Shown: positions 18,947-30,353 of the stretch, one piece after another
How positions within the stretch are numbered: the first letter of the stretch is position 1
Layout of the letters: each line of letters begins with the position of its first letter
Origin: Billgrantia kenyensis
GTDB lineage: Bacteria > Pseudomonadota > Gammaproteobacteria > Pseudomonadales > Halomonadaceae
Direction of reading: 5' to 3'
Assembly (NCBI RefSeq): GCF_013697085.1
Contig: NZ_JACEFT010000004.1
Location: 1-64,000, forward strand
Length of the DNA stretch: 64,000 bases
The notes under the pieces: model-generated
The model's input: the letters and a program-made list of their open reading frames with translations, nothing else
Databases searched by the model: none
What the model was told of the DNA's origin: nothing
Made by a program: the position numbers and the translations under genes

Positions 18947-19465
18947 ATGCATCGATCATGGCCAAGTCGTGCAATCTCTACTGCCGCTATTCTGCTTGCG
19001 ACCAGCTTGATCCCGGCGCTGGCTGCTCCCTTGCCGCCGCCGGAGGGCGAGGTGTTGCTCAGGGTGACGGGAAATGTCGATAACCCCAACGTCGCCGACG
19101 AACTGCACCTCGACCGTGACCAGCTGATGGCTCTATCGCCGCGGGTCGTCGAGACGCAAACGCCATGGACCGAGGGCGTGGGGCGCTTCGAGGGTCCCCT
19201 GTTTCGTGCCGTACTCGAGGCGGCCGGTGCCGAGAGCGAGTATGTACGGGTCCTGGCACTGAACGAGTACGAAATCGAGATACCCGTCAGCGACCTCCAG
19301 GAGTATGACGTCATCCTGGCAATCAAGCGTGATGGCGAGGCAATTGCCGTCCGCGACCTGGGGCCTGTTATTGTGCTCTATCCCTTTGATGAACATCCGG
19401 AACTTCTCAACGAGACGATCCGTCATCGCTCCGTGTGGCATGTGGAAGCCGTCGATGTGCCGTAA
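18947..19465 (+). CDS. periplasmic SUOX-fold (molybdopterin-binding-like) protein without cysteine
   Basis: 172 residues from the ATG at 18947 (an upstream TTG at 18914 is possible). Signal peptide ending near IPALAAP. The mature part resembles the oxidoreductase molybdopterin-binding fold: a VLLRVTGNVDNPNVADELHL start and a PVSDLQEYDVILAIKRDGEAI stretch with DLGPVIVLYPFD. The family's molybdenum-ligand cysteine is absent; the mature protein has no cysteine at all. It sits 40 bases before a hybrid histidine kinase, so a periplasmic sensing role is more likely than catalysis. This is inference. Confidence 0.7.
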   Translation: MHRSWPSRAISTAAILLATSLIPALAAPLPPPEGEVLLRVTGNVDNPNVADELHLDRDQLMALSPRVVETQTPWTEGVGRFEGPLFRAVLEAAGAESEYVRVLALNEYEIEIPVSDLQEYDVILAIKRDGEAIAVRDLGPVIVLYPFDEHPELLNETIRHRSVWHVEAVDVP

Positions 19466-19505
19466 CGACTCCTTGTGCCGACGCCGGTTTTCGAGGCGCT
19501 GAAGC

Positions 19506-21680
<2,175 letters not shown>

Positions 21681-21887
21681 TGCAATGTTCTGGTAGCTGC
21701 AAGTATTATCTGATTCTGTGTCGGCTGCCGGTGATCCCGAATTCTTCCAGCTCCGCTGGATTGGCCTAAGCCGGGTCTGGCGCGAGGGGCTCGATTTTCT
21801 GCTCAAGCCCCTGCACCAGTGCTTGCTGTTGGTGGAGCGGCTGCTCACGCTCACGGCCAAGCTTTGAAACGTTGTTACGGCTAAGCG
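21681..21887. other. 207-base gap between the convergent hybrid kinase and PQQ sugar dehydrogenase genes
   Basis: No strong terminator was found here. A 49-codon frame opens at GTG 21718 and runs to TGA at 21867 on the plus strand, but there is no ribosome site and no recognisable family; it may be a remnant or chance. Confidence 0.3.
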
Positions 21888-23138
21888 TCAGGCCTCGGGT
21901 TCGATGCGATAGAGCCCGCCGTCGCTCTCGTCGGTCAGCACGTAGAGCAGGCCGTCGGGGCCCTGGCGCACGTCGCGGATGCGGCCCAGCTCGTTCTCCA
22001 GCAGGATCTCTTCATGAGCGATGGATTCTCCATCCAGCACCACGCGATGGAGACGCTCGGCATAGAGGGCGCCAATGAAGAGGTTGTTCTCCCACTCGGT
22101 GAACTCTTCGCCGGTGTAGAAGGCCAGCCCCGAGGGCGCCAGGGTGTCTTCCCAGACGTGAACCGGCGGCTTGACGCCGGGGGCCACCTCACCGATGCCG
22201 ATGAACTCGCCGGTATCGTACTCCGTGCCGAAGGAGACTTGCGGCCAGCCGTGGTTGCTGCCGGGTTCGGCGATGTAGAGCTGCTCGCCGCCGCCAGAGG
22301 GGCCGTGGTCGACGGCCCACAGCTCGCCGGTTTCCGGGTGCAGTGCCAGGCCCTGGTTGTTGCGATGGCCGTAGGAGAAGATCTCCGGGCGCAGGTTGCC
22401 CGGCTCCGCACCGATGAAGGGATTGCCCTCGAAGGCACCCCCGTCCTCGTGAAGGCGAATGATCGAGCCACCCGGATCGGTGAGATCCTGGGAGGGGTAG
22501 CGGATGCCGCGATCACCGATGGAGAACATCACGCTGCCATCGTCGGGCAGCACGATGCGCGAGCCGTAGTGGCGGCCGGGCGCGGTACGCGGCACCTGGG
22601 CATAGATCGTCTCGAGGTCGGTCAGTTCGCTGCCGTCCTCGCTCAGGCGTGCACGGGCTAGCGCCGTGCCGGTGCCGTACTCGTCGTCGCCCATTACCGA
22701 GTCGTCGTCGCCGGGGCTGGAGTAGGTGAAGTAGATCCAGCCGTTACTGTCGTAATCGGGATGCACGGCGACATCCAGCAGGCCGCCCTGGTTGCCGCCC
22801 TCGGGAGCGGTTCGCTGATCCTCTTCGGCATCGATCTTGGGCAGGTTGCCGACTTCGGTCACCTCGTCGCCGTCGACGAGATACAGGTTGCCTGGACGCG
22901 CGGTGATCAGCATGCGCTCGTCAGGCAGCCAGGCCACAGCCCAGGGGTGCTCGAGTCCGCCCACCACCTGAGTCACGGTCAGGGTGGCCTCTTCGCTCTC
23001 CACACCGGAGGCCACCTCTTCGTTGGTGACCTGGACCTCGGCGTGGGCGAGTCCGGCGAATGCCATGCCGCTGGCAATGGCGATGGCGAGAGGGGGGCGC
23101 GTAAAGCGCGGATGGGGAAGGGGTCCGTATAGCTGCAT
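21888..23138 (-). CDS. PQQ-dependent sugar (aldose) dehydrogenase, periplasmic
   Basis: 416 residues, AAGGAG before the ATG and a signal peptide ending near LAHAEV. The protein is a six-bladed beta-propeller of the soluble glucose dehydrogenase/YliI type: LEHPWAVAWLPDERMLIT at the start, GGNQGGLLDVAVHPDY, a GRHYGSRIV segment (catalytic-His region) and SYGHRNNQGLALHP (PQQ/calcium region). It oxidises aldose sugars with PQQ. Placement 0.7 kb from pqqA agrees with a PQQ enzyme; the physiological sugar is unknown. Confidence 0.92.
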   Translation of the reverse strand: MQLYGPLPHPRFTRPPLAIAIASGMAFAGLAHAEVQVTNEEVASGVESEEATLTVTQVVGGLEHPWAVAWLPDERMLITARPGNLYLVDGDEVTEVGNLPKIDAEEDQRTAPEGGNQGGLLDVAVHPDYDSNGWIYFTYSSPGDDDSVMGDDEYGTGTALARARLSEDGSELTDLETIYAQVPRTAPGRHYGSRIVLPDDGSVMFSIGDRGIRYPSQDLTDPGGSIIRLHEDGGAFEGNPFIGAEPGNLRPEIFSYGHRNNQGLALHPETGELWAVDHGPSGGGEQLYIAEPGSNHGWPQVSFGTEYDTGEFIGIGEVAPGVKPPVHVWEDTLAPSGLAFYTGEEFTEWENNLFIGALYAERLHRVVLDGESIAHEEILLENELGRIRDVRQGPDGLLYVLTDESDGGLYRIEPEA

Positions 23139-23242
23139 ATCGCTTTGCTCCTTGCAGGCGAGCCAGGGGAAGCGGCGCCGTCAAGCGCCGGTCCCTAGCC
23201 AGCGTAGGAAAGCCCGTGCCGCGGCTCAAGGCGATTACCGCG

Positions 23243-23665
23243 TCAGCAGGCTCGCTCGGCGGCGGTGGATGGCGTGGAGAGTGACCGATAACACTCGCCG
23301 AGCGACGGATCGGCAGGGAGGCCGGGTGCCCCCTGTGCATAGAGTTCGGCAAGCCGGAGGGCCGCGCGACGACTGCCGCCGTCACTGGCCTGGTGATAGT
23401 AGTGAAGGGCTCGCTCCAGGTCAGACGGAGTCCCGCGGCCATCCTCGTAGATCACGCCGAGCTGAAAGGCGGCATCGGCATCGCCCTGTGCCGCCAACTG
23501 CTGCCAGATAGCCATGGCCTGCTCGTGGCGTCCCATCTTGAACTGACCATAGGCCAGGTAGGCATCGATCATGCGCGACCGGGTGGGTGAGTCCATTGCC
23601 CCATCGGACCAGGCCGGAGGTGCGGCAAGCAGGGTGGCGAGAAGCGGCACCAGCAGTCGTTTCAT
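23243..23665 (-). CDS. small secreted Sel1-repeat (TPR-like) protein
   Basis: 140 residues, signal peptide ending at PPAWSDG. Helical repeats of Sel1 type: ...AMAIWQQLAAQGDADAAFQLGVIYEDGRGTP.. then a second repeat ALHYYHQASDGGSRRAALRLAELYAQG. Such repeats mediate protein-protein contacts. The gene is divergent from pqqA. No specific role can be assigned. Confidence 0.8.
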   Translation of the reverse strand: MKRLLVPLLATLLAAPPAWSDGAMDSPTRSRMIDAYLAYGQFKMGRHEQAMAIWQQLAAQGDADAAFQLGVIYEDGRGTPSDLERALHYYHQASDGGSRRAALRLAELYAQGAPGLPADPSLGECYRSLSTPSTAAERAC

Positions 23666-23795
23666 GGGTAGTCCTACCCGGCAGGAGACATCACGAGGCT
23701 AGCCGGACGCTGGGAGCAACGCCAGGCCACGGGATAGATTTGGTTCCAATGGAGGGCGGTGCCTCCCTCTAAAGTACCGCTCTGGCAGGTCGTCC

Positions 23796-23812
23796 CCAGT
23801 GCTTTACTGGGA
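23796..23812 (+). promoter_or_regulatory. short hairpin in the pqqA leader region
   Basis: CCCAGT / ACTGGG with a 5-base loop, 58 bases before pqqA. It may lie in the 5' leader or be an operator; no promoter elements could be fixed. Confidence 0.3.
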
Positions 23813-23869
23813 TAGCCGCGCCCATCGGCACGGTAGCCACTCCCAACGACAATATCTGGAGGAATCGAC

Positions 23870-23941
23870 ATGTGGACCAAGCCCAGCTTCCATGACCTGC
23901 GCCTCGGCTTCGAGGTCACTCTGTACATTGCCAATCGCTGA
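23870..23941 (+). CDS. pqqA: PQQ precursor peptide PqqA
   Basis: 23 codons, too short for most gene finders. CTGGAGGA precedes the ATG. The peptide starts [15 protein letters not shown] and contains the Glu15-x3-Tyr19 pair (EVTLY) that PqqE cross-links and that becomes the PQQ backbone. It is the first gene of pqqABCDE and is followed by a hairpin that should raise its expression relative to pqqB. Confidence 0.97.
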   Translation: MWTKPSFHDLRLGFEVTLYIANR

Positions 23942-23953
23942 TCGGTGGATGCC

Positions 23954-23976
23954 ACGGGGCCGAGAGGCCCCGTTTG
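23954..23976 (+). terminator. attenuator hairpin between pqqA and pqqB
   Basis: 8-bp perfect stem ACGGGGCC / GGCCCCGT with a GAGA tetraloop, then TTG. It lies 12 bases after the pqqA stop. Higher pqqA than pqqB-E expression is documented in other PQQ producers and fits this element. Confidence 0.65.
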
Positions 23977-23989
23977 CCAGGAGAGTGCC

Positions 23990-24919
23990 ATGCAGGTGCT
24001 GATACTCGGTTCGGCGGCGGGAGGGGGATTCCCGCAGTGGAACTGCCACTGTCCAAACTGCCGTGACGTTCGCCTGGGGCGGGCCGGCCTGAGCCCGAGA
24101 ACCCAGTCGTCCATCGCGGTGAGCATGGACGGCGAGCGCTGGCTGCTGTGCAACGCCTCGCCCGACATCCGCGCCCAGCTCGGCGCCTCGCCGGCGCTCT
24201 TTCCCAGGCGCGGCCTGCGCGACACCGGCATTGCCGAGGTGCTGCTGGTGGATGCGCAGATCGATCACGTGAGCGGGCTGCTGTCGCTGCGCGAGGGGTG
24301 CCCGCTCGACGTCTGGTGCACGCCCAGCGTGCATGACGATCTCTCCAGCGGCTTTCCGCTGTTCCCCATGCTGCGCCACTGGAACGGTGGGCTCACCTGG
24401 CGCGAAATCCCGCTGGCAGGAGAGCGTGAGCGCTGCACCTTCCAGGTGCCGAGCTGCCCCGGGCTCGAGATCACCGCGCTCTCGTTGAGTTCCAATGCGC
24501 CGCCTTATTCTCCGCGCCGCGGCGCGCCGGTCACCGGCGACAACCTGGGGCTTCTGCTGCGCGACACCCTGACCGGCGGCACGCTGTTCTACGGGCCCGG
24601 CCTGGGCGAGCCAAGCGAGGCGGCACGGGAGCTGATGCAGCAGGCCGACTGCGTGCTGGTGGACGGCACCCTGTGGCACGACGACGAGATGATACGCCTC
24701 GGTATCGGCCATGCCACCGGGCGCGACATGGGGCATCTGGCGCTGGCCGGCGAAGCGGGCATGATCGCCGAGCTCGATGCGCTGCCGGAGACGACGCGGC
24801 GCATTCTGATTCACATCAACAACACCAATCCCGTGCTGGACGAAGCCTCCCCGGAACGCGCTGTGCTGGAGCGACACGGCATCGAGGTGGCCCACGACGG
24901 CATGCAGCTGATCCTGTAG
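23990..24919 (+). CDS. pqqB: PQQ biosynthesis protein PqqB
   Basis: 309 residues from the ATG at 23990 (AGGAGAG upstream). Metallo-beta-lactamase fold protein: [22 protein letters not shown] at the N-terminus is diagnostic for PqqB (with a Cys-x-Cys-x2-Cys zinc site), and [16 protein letters not shown] replaces the usual HxHxDH motif. PqqB acts as a hydroxylase on the tyrosine-derived part of the PqqE product and is needed before PqqC. Confidence 0.96.
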   Translation: MQVLILGSAAGGGFPQWNCHCPNCRDVRLGRAGLSPRTQSSIAVSMDGERWLLCNASPDIRAQLGASPALFPRRGLRDTGIAEVLLVDAQIDHVSGLLSLREGCPLDVWCTPSVHDDLSSGFPLFPMLRHWNGGLTWREIPLAGERERCTFQVPSCPGLEITALSLSSNAPPYSPRRGAPVTGDNLGLLLRDTLTGGTLFYGPGLGEPSEAARELMQQADCVLVDGTLWHDDEMIRLGIGHATGRDMGHLALAGEAGMIAELDALPETTRRILIHINNTNPVLDEASPERAVLERHGIEVAHDGMQLIL

Positions 24920-24985
24920 CCGCTGGAAGGATCGTCGTCGCGTCACAGACGACGACAACAAGATAAAACAACAAAGAGGCTCGCC

Positions 24986-25759
24986 ATGAACGCCGTGCAA
25001 ACACACTCAACGTTGGCCGCCGCACTCTCGCCCGAAGCCTTTCGTGAGGCCCTGATGGCCAAGGGTGCCTATTACCATATTCACCATCCTTATCAGATCG
25101 ACATGACCGAAGGACGCGCCACGCCGGAGCAGATCCGCGGCTGGGTGGCCAACCGCTTCTATTACCAGGTGATGATCCCGCAGAAGGACGCAGCACTGCT
25201 GGCCAACTGCCCGGACGCCGATACCCGGCGGCGCTGGATCCAGCGCCTGCTCGACCACGACGGGCGCGATGCCGACGCCGGCGGCATCGAGGCCTGGCTG
25301 ACCCTGGGCGAAGCGGTGGGACTGACCCGCGACGAGCTGTGGTCGCAGCAGCACGTCTTGCCCGGGGTGCGCTTCGCAGTGGATGCCTACGTCAATTTCG
25401 TGCGCCGGGCGAGCTGGCAGGAGGGGGCGATCTCCTCGCTCACCGAGCTGTTCGCCCCCCTGGCGCACCAGAGTCGCCTCGATACCTGGCCGGGCCACTA
25501 TCCCTGGATCGACGAGGCCGGCTACGGCTACTTCCGCAAGCGCCTGAAGGAGGCGCGCCGTGACGTCGAGCATGGCCTGGAGGTGGCGCTGACGGTGTGC
25601 ACCAGCGTGGAAACCCAGCAGCGTGCCCTCGATATCCTGCAGTTCAAGCTCGACGTGCTGTGGAGCATGCTCGACGCCATGACCCTGGCCTATCAGCTCG
25701 GCCGTCCGCCCTACCATAGCGTGACCGAACGGGCCGTATTCCATCGGGGGCTGGCATGA
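24986..25759 (+). CDS. pqqC: pyrroloquinoline-quinone synthase PqqC
   Basis: 257 residues, all-helical oxidase that closes the rings in the last step of PQQ synthesis without a cofactor. Active-site segments are visible: [10 protein letters not shown] (about 27-36), [17 protein letters not shown] (about 56-72) and [13 protein letters not shown] near the C-terminus. It is 66 bases after pqqB; its stop overlaps the pqqD ATG (ATGA). Confidence 0.97.
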   Translation: MNAVQTHSTLAAALSPEAFREALMAKGAYYHIHHPYQIDMTEGRATPEQIRGWVANRFYYQVMIPQKDAALLANCPDADTRRRWIQRLLDHDGRDADAGGIEAWLTLGEAVGLTRDELWSQQHVLPGVRFAVDAYVNFVRRASWQEGAISSLTELFAPLAHQSRLDTWPGHYPWIDEAGYGYFRKRLKEARRDVEHGLEVALTVCTSVETQQRALDILQFKLDVLWSMLDAMTLAYQLGRPPYHSVTERAVFHRGLA

Positions 25760-26028
25760 GCCCGCATGTGGCTCCGGCGCTGCGCCGCGGCTGGCGGCTG
25801 CAGTGGGAGCCCGCCCAGCAGCGCCACGTGCTGCTCTATCCCGAGGGCATGGTGCAGCTCAACGAGAGTGCCGGCGCCATCTTGACGTTGGTAGATGGCC
25901 GGCGCCATGAGGAGGACATCGTGGCCGAGCTGGAGGCGCAGTTTCCCGGTGCCGCAGAGATCGCCGACGACGTGGCGGCGTTTCTCGCCGAGGCCGGGCG
26001 CCAGGGCTGGCTGGTGGCGGGCTCATGA
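25756..26028 (+). CDS. pqqD: PQQ biosynthesis peptide chaperone PqqD
   Basis: 90 residues with the PqqD pattern: [50 protein letters not shown]. PqqD binds PqqA and presents it to the radical SAM enzyme PqqE. Start and stop both overlap neighbours in ATGA, so pqqC, pqqD and pqqE are translationally coupled. Confidence 0.96.
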   Translation: MSPHVAPALRRGWRLQWEPAQQRHVLLYPEGMVQLNESAGAILTLVDGRRHEEDIVAELEAQFPGAAEIADDVAAFLAEAGRQGWLVAGS

Positions 26029-27164
26029 GCCTCGCCACGTCCCCGCAAGCGATCGACCCGCCGCTGTGGCTGCTGGCCGAGCTGACCTATCGCTGCCCGT
26101 TGCAGTGTCCCTACTGCTCCAACCCGCTCGATTTCGCCCGCTACCGTGAAGAACTCGACACCGACGCCTGGATCGATGTGCTGCGCCAGGCGCGGGCCAT
26201 GGGCGCCGTGCAACTGGGCTTCTCCGGGGGCGAGCCGTTGGTGCGGCGCGACCTGGAGGTGCTGGTCGCCGAGGCGCGGCGACTCGGCTTCTACACCAAC
26301 CTGATCACTTCCGGGGTGGGGCTGAACGGTGCTCGAATCGAGGCGCTGCGCGAGGCGGGGCTGGATCACATCCAGATCAGCCTGCAGGCCGCGGATGACG
26401 AGCTGGCCGCCGCCGTGGCGGGCTCGGCCAAGGCCCACGCCGCCAAGCTGGCCATGGCGCGGGCGGTCAAGGCGGCCGGCTATCCCATGGTGCTCAACGT
26501 GGTCCTGCACCGTCACAACATCGACGACACCGACCGGCTGATCGCCCTGTGCGACGAGCTAGGGGCCGATGCCGTGGAGCTGGCCAGCTGCCAGTACTAC
26601 GGCTGGGCCAAGCTCAACCGCGCCGGCTTGCTGCCGAGTCGTGCTCAGGTCGAGCGTGCCGAGGCGGTGACGCAGCGCTGGCGCGAGCGCCTCGCCGAGC
26701 GCGGGCGGGAGATGCGCCTGCTGTTCGTGGTGCCCGACTACTTTGCCCAGCGCCCCAAGGCGTGCATGGGCGGCTGGGGGGCGATCTTCATGACCGTAGC
26801 GCCGGACGGCAGCGTGCTGCCGTGTCATAGTGCACGTGAGCTGCCCATGGCCTTTCCTCACGTGCGCGACGGCTCGCTCGAGGAGATCTGGTACGCCAGC
26901 GAAGCGTTCAACCGCTTTCGCGGCGATGCCTGGATGCCCGAGCCCTGCGGCAGCTGCAGCGAGCGCCATCAGGATCACGGCGGCTGTCGCTGCCAGGCCA
27001 TGATGCTCACCGGTGACCCGGCGGCCACCGACCCGGTATGCAGCAAGTCGCCCCGGCGCGAGCTGATCGACCGGGCCCTGGCCGAAGCCGTCGAGACGGC
27101 TAACGGCAGCGCTGCGCTGGTGCCGAGGCAGGCGAAGCATTCACGCACCTTCTGGCGCGGCTGA
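26025..27164 (+). CDS. pqqE: PQQ biosynthesis radical SAM enzyme PqqE
   Basis: 379 residues. Radical SAM motif CPLQCPYC (about residues 22-29) and [14 protein letters not shown] bind the 4Fe-4S cluster and SAM. The C-terminal SPASM region shows [28 protein letters not shown] for auxiliary clusters. It forms the Glu-Tyr carbon-carbon bond in PqqA. This is the last pqq gene here; no pqqF/pqqG protease is in the window, so another peptidase must release the cross-linked residues. Confidence 0.97.
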   Translation: MSLATSPQAIDPPLWLLAELTYRCPLQCPYCSNPLDFARYREELDTDAWIDVLRQARAMGAVQLGFSGGEPLVRRDLEVLVAEARRLGFYTNLITSGVGLNGARIEALREAGLDHIQISLQAADDELAAAVAGSAKAHAAKLAMARAVKAAGYPMVLNVVLHRHNIDDTDRLIALCDELGADAVELASCQYYGWAKLNRAGLLPSRAQVERAEAVTQRWRERLAERGREMRLLFVVPDYFAQRPKACMGGWGAIFMTVAPDGSVLPCHSARELPMAFPHVRDGSLEEIWYASEAFNRFRGDAWMPEPCGSCSERHQDHGGCRCQAMMLTGDPAATDPVCSKSPRRELIDRALAEAVETANGSAALVPRQAKHSRTFWRG

Positions 27165-27311
27165 GGGGATACCCGACCAAGGGCGAAGGGCGCGAGGACA
27201 GGCCGGCTCTTACCATGACGATAAATGCGCCCGCGCGAGGCGACGACATAACAAGAAGCCGCTGATCTCGGCCGTGCCTCTTTGCCGGTCAGCGTCAAGC
27301 GGGAGATTCGT

Positions 27312-28475
27312 ATGACGTCCAGCATCAACGAGCTGCGCAAGTTCGTGGCTCCGGAGATCATCTTCGGCGACGGTGCCCGGCGCGCCGTGGCCAATTTCGT
27401 GGGCACCTTCGGCGCCGAGCGGGTGCTGCTGGTGTCGGACCCCGGCGTGGTGCTGGCCGGCTGGGTCACGGAGGTGGAGGAGGACCTGGCGGGGCAAGGC
27501 ATCCTCTGCCAGCGCTTCACCACGGTTTCGCCCAACCCGCGGGCCGAGGAGGTCATGGCGGGGGCCATGGCCTACCGCGAGATGGGTGCCCAGGCCATCG
27601 TCGCCATCGGCGGCGGCAGCCCCATGGACTGCGCCAAGGGTATCGGCATCGTCGTCGCCCATGACGGCCACATCATCGACTTCGAGGGCGTCGACACCCT
27701 GCGAGTGCCCATCCCGCCGCTGATCTTCGTGCCCACCACGGCGGGCACTTCGGCGGACATCTCCCAGTTCGCGATCATTTCCGACCAGCAGCGGCGCATG
27801 AAATTCTCCATCGTCAGCAAGTCGGTGGTGCCGGACGTCTCGCTGATCGACCCTCAGGTCACCATGACCATGAGCCCCTTCCTCACGGCGTGCACCGGCG
27901 TCGATGCTCTGGTGCATGCCATCGAGGCCTTCGTTTCCACCGGTAGCGGGCCGCTGACCGATGCCCATGCCCTGGAGGCCATGCGCCTGATCAACGGGCA
28001 TCTGGTGGCGCTGGTGCAGGCCCCTCACGATCTGGCGCTGCGATCCCAGGTCATGCTCGGCAGCATGCAGGCAGGGCTGGCGTTCTCCAACGCCATCCTC
28101 GGTGCAGTGCACGCCATGTCGCACAGTCTCGGCGGTTTTCTCGACCTGCCCCATGGACTGTGCAATTCGCTGCTGCTCGAACACGTGGTGGCCTACAACT
28201 TCGAGGCCTCGCCGGAGCGCTTCACGCGGATCGCCGAGACGCTGGGCATCGACTGTCGCGGGTTGAGCAGCACACAGATCAAGGCGCGGTTGATCGATCA
28301 CCTGATCGAGCTGAAGCGTGCGGTGGGCCTGACGGGTAGCCTGGGCAGGCTCGGGGTCAATGCCAGCGATGTGCCGTTCCTGGCCCGCCACGCGCTGGAG
28401 GACCCCTGCATCCTGACCAATCCGCGCCGCTCCAGCCCCCGCGACGTTCAAGTGGTGTACGAGGAGGCGATGTGA
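27312..28475 (+). CDS. ercA: iron-containing alcohol dehydrogenase, ErcA-like
   Basis: 387 residues from the ATG at 27312 (GGGAG upstream). Group III Fe-ADH: AIGGGSPMDCAKGIG (NAD phosphate loop, about 98-112), PTTAGTSAD, and metal ligands in the DALVHAIEAF, AMSHSLGG and LPHGLCNSLLLEHV segments. In Pseudomonas the ErcA gene lies with exa/ped regulatory kinases and is needed for ethanol-dependent control rather than bulk catabolism; the same gene order here (ercA then sensor kinases) supports that assignment. Confidence 0.85.
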   Translation: MTSSINELRKFVAPEIIFGDGARRAVANFVGTFGAERVLLVSDPGVVLAGWVTEVEEDLAGQGILCQRFTTVSPNPRAEEVMAGAMAYREMGAQAIVAIGGGSPMDCAKGIGIVVAHDGHIIDFEGVDTLRVPIPPLIFVPTTAGTSADISQFAIISDQQRRMKFSIVSKSVVPDVSLIDPQVTMTMSPFLTACTGVDALVHAIEAFVSTGSGPLTDAHALEAMRLINGHLVALVQAPHDLALRSQVMLGSMQAGLAFSNAILGAVHAMSHSLGGFLDLPHGLCNSLLLEHVVAYNFEASPERFTRIAETLGIDCRGLSSTQIKARLIDHLIELKRAVGLTGSLGRLGVNASDVPFLARHALEDPCILTNPRRSSPRDVQVVYEEAM

Positions 28476-28497
28476 CGCGCCAAGCGACAGGTAGCCC

Positions 28498-30234
28498 ATG
28501 AAGAAGGCCGGCGACCCCGAGGGCTATTCGGTCAACCAACTGCTGGGCTTGGGTCAGCAGTCGGCGCGCAAGAGCTACTACCCCGAGCTGACGGCGCGCA
28601 TGGCCGAGCTCGAAGCGGAGCGCAACCGCTACAAGTGGCTGTTCGAGAACGCCCTGCATGGCATTTTTCAGGCCTCGCTGGGCGGACGCCTGCTGTCCGC
28701 CAACCCGGCGCTGGCGGCCATGCTCGGCGATGCCGACGTGGCCGCCACGCTGGCACGCTGCACGTCGCTGGAAGCGCTGTTCGCCGATGCCGAGGGGCTC
28801 GAAGACGTCTCCCGTCTGCTGCACAGGCAGGGCCACCTGCAAGGGCATACCACCTGGCTGGCCGGCTGCGACGGCAAGCGGGTGCCGGTCGCCCTGACCC
28901 TGCTGCGCAAGCCGGACCGGGGCGGCGAGATCCTGGTCGAGGGCTTCGTGGCCGACATCACCGAGCGCGAGCGCGCCCGCCAGGAGCTGCTGGCGCTCAA
29001 CGCCCGGCTCGAGGCTCGCGTGCGCGAGCGCACCCAGCGGCTCGAGCAGCTCAACGCCGACCTGGCCGCCGAGGTGGCCGAGCGCCGCCAGGTTGAGGAG
29101 CAGCTGCGCGCCGCCCGCGACCTGGCCCAGGAGGCCAATCGCAGCAAGGACCGCTACCTGGCGGCAGCCAGCCACGACCTGCTGCAGCCGCTCAATGCGG
29201 CCCGGCTGCTGGTCTCCACCCTGCGTGAACGTGCGCTCGACGATGACGCGAGCCGCCTCGTCAGCAGCATTCACCTCTCCCTGGAGGGGGCGGAGGAGCT
29301 GCTTACCGACCTGCTCGACATCGCCCGGCTCGACCAGGAGCGCATCCAGCCCCAACGCGAGTGTTTTTCTCTCACGCCCATGCTGCGTGGCCTGGTGGCA
29401 GAATATGCCCCGCGTGCCCAGCGCAAGGCGCTGCAGTTTCGCTGCGTGGAGAGCCAGCTGTGCATCGACAGCGACCACCGGCTGCTGGGACGCGTATTGC
29501 GCAACCTGCTCTCCAACGCTTGCCGCTACACCGAGTCGGGCAGTGTGCTGCTCGGGGTGCGCCGCCGCGGCGACACGATCTCCATTGAGGTGCACGACAG
29601 CGGGCCGGGCATTCCGCCGGATCAGCTGCGAGCGATCTTCGAGGAGTACCACCAGCTCAACGCCGAGCGGGCGCGCAACCGTCAGGGAGTGGGGCTTGGG
29701 CTGGCCATCGTCGAGCGCATCTGCCAGCGGCTGGGGCTTGCGGTATCGGTGTCCTCGACGCTGGGGCGGGGCTCGAGCTTTGCCGTCGAGGTGCCGATCT
29801 GTCGGCCGGCGCCTGCCCTGGCTGCCTCGCCGGCCACCGCGCAGCCGGACAGCCCGCTGACGGGGCGGCGCATGCTGGTGGTGGACAATGACAGCCGGAT
29901 CCTGATGGGCATGCAGGCCCTGCTTGAGCAGTGGGGCATGCGGTGCGATACGGCCCACGATTTCGACGAGGTGCTGGAGCAGCGGCTCGAGGCGACCGAC
30001 GTACTGCTGGTGGACCTGCATCTCGATGCCGGTGAAACCGGCGACCTGCTGGTGGAGAAGCTGCGCCGGCACTGGCAGCGGCCGCACCTGCCGGCGGTGG
30101 TGATTACCGCCGACCGCTCCGAAGCCTGGCGCCGCACCCTGTCGGAGTGCGGCATCCCGCTGCTGCACAAGCCGCTGCGCCCCGGCAAGCTGCGAGCCGC
30201 ACTCAGTCAACTGCTCGCCCGCCGATATGAATGA
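28498..30234 (+). CDS. soluble PAS hybrid histidine kinase (ErcS-like)
   Basis: 578 residues without clear membrane spans. PAS domain (about 44-155), coiled coil (about 160-215), HisKA with His226 in [13 protein letters not shown], HATPase with DSGPGI and GVGLGLAIVERI, then a receiver domain with Asp506 in LVDLHLDAG and Lys near the end (LHKPLRP). The [11 protein letters not shown]-box is the one found in ErcS/NahK-type kinases. It is 22 bases after ercA and in the same operon. It probably senses a product of alcohol oxidation and feeds the NarL-type regulator at 34.1 kb. Confidence 0.88.
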   Translation: MKKAGDPEGYSVNQLLGLGQQSARKSYYPELTARMAELEAERNRYKWLFENALHGIFQASLGGRLLSANPALAAMLGDADVAATLARCTSLEALFADAEGLEDVSRLLHRQGHLQGHTTWLAGCDGKRVPVALTLLRKPDRGGEILVEGFVADITERERARQELLALNARLEARVRERTQRLEQLNADLAAEVAERRQVEEQLRAARDLAQEANRSKDRYLAAASHDLLQPLNAARLLVSTLRERALDDDASRLVSSIHLSLEGAEELLTDLLDIARLDQERIQPQRECFSLTPMLRGLVAEYAPRAQRKALQFRCVESQLCIDSDHRLLGRVLRNLLSNACRYTESGSVLLGVRRRGDTISIEVHDSGPGIPPDQLRAIFEEYHQLNAERARNRQGVGLGLAIVERICQRLGLAVSVSSTLGRGSSFAVEVPICRPAPALAASPATAQPDSPLTGRRMLVVDNDSRILMGMQALLEQWGMRCDTAHDFDEVLEQRLEATDVLLVDLHLDAGETGDLLVEKLRRHWQRPHLPAVVITADRSEAWRRTLSECGIPLLHKPLRPGKLRAALSQLLARRYE

Positions 30235-30247
30235 GGAGGCGTGCGAC

Positions 30248-30257
30248 CTTGGTCGTA
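30248..30257 (-). promoter_or_regulatory. TACGACCAAG motif upstream of the FIST gene
   Basis: Read on the minus strand this is TACGACCAAG, the same 10-mer found 145-147 bases before pedF and the PQQ alcohol dehydrogenase gene. It lies about 97 bases before the FIST start, in the 119-base gap after the first kinase. Candidate site for a shared regulator. Confidence 0.4.
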
Positions 30258-30353
30258 GCCGTTACAAGCTGTCTAGGCACTCAAGTCTTATGTTGCTGCT
30301 TTGCACCAAGCCATAGACTGGAAACAGGATCTCTCACCCGCGCGAGGAAAGCC

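Noticed and set aside
21718..21867. 49-codon plus-strand frame after the hybrid kinase
   Set aside because: GTG start without a ribosome site and no recognisable family; not called as a gene.
30231..30353. N-terminal extension of the FIST protein
   Set aside because: The ATG at 30354 has a good ribosome site, and the extension contains the TACGACCAAG motif and a Cys-rich run unlike the family.
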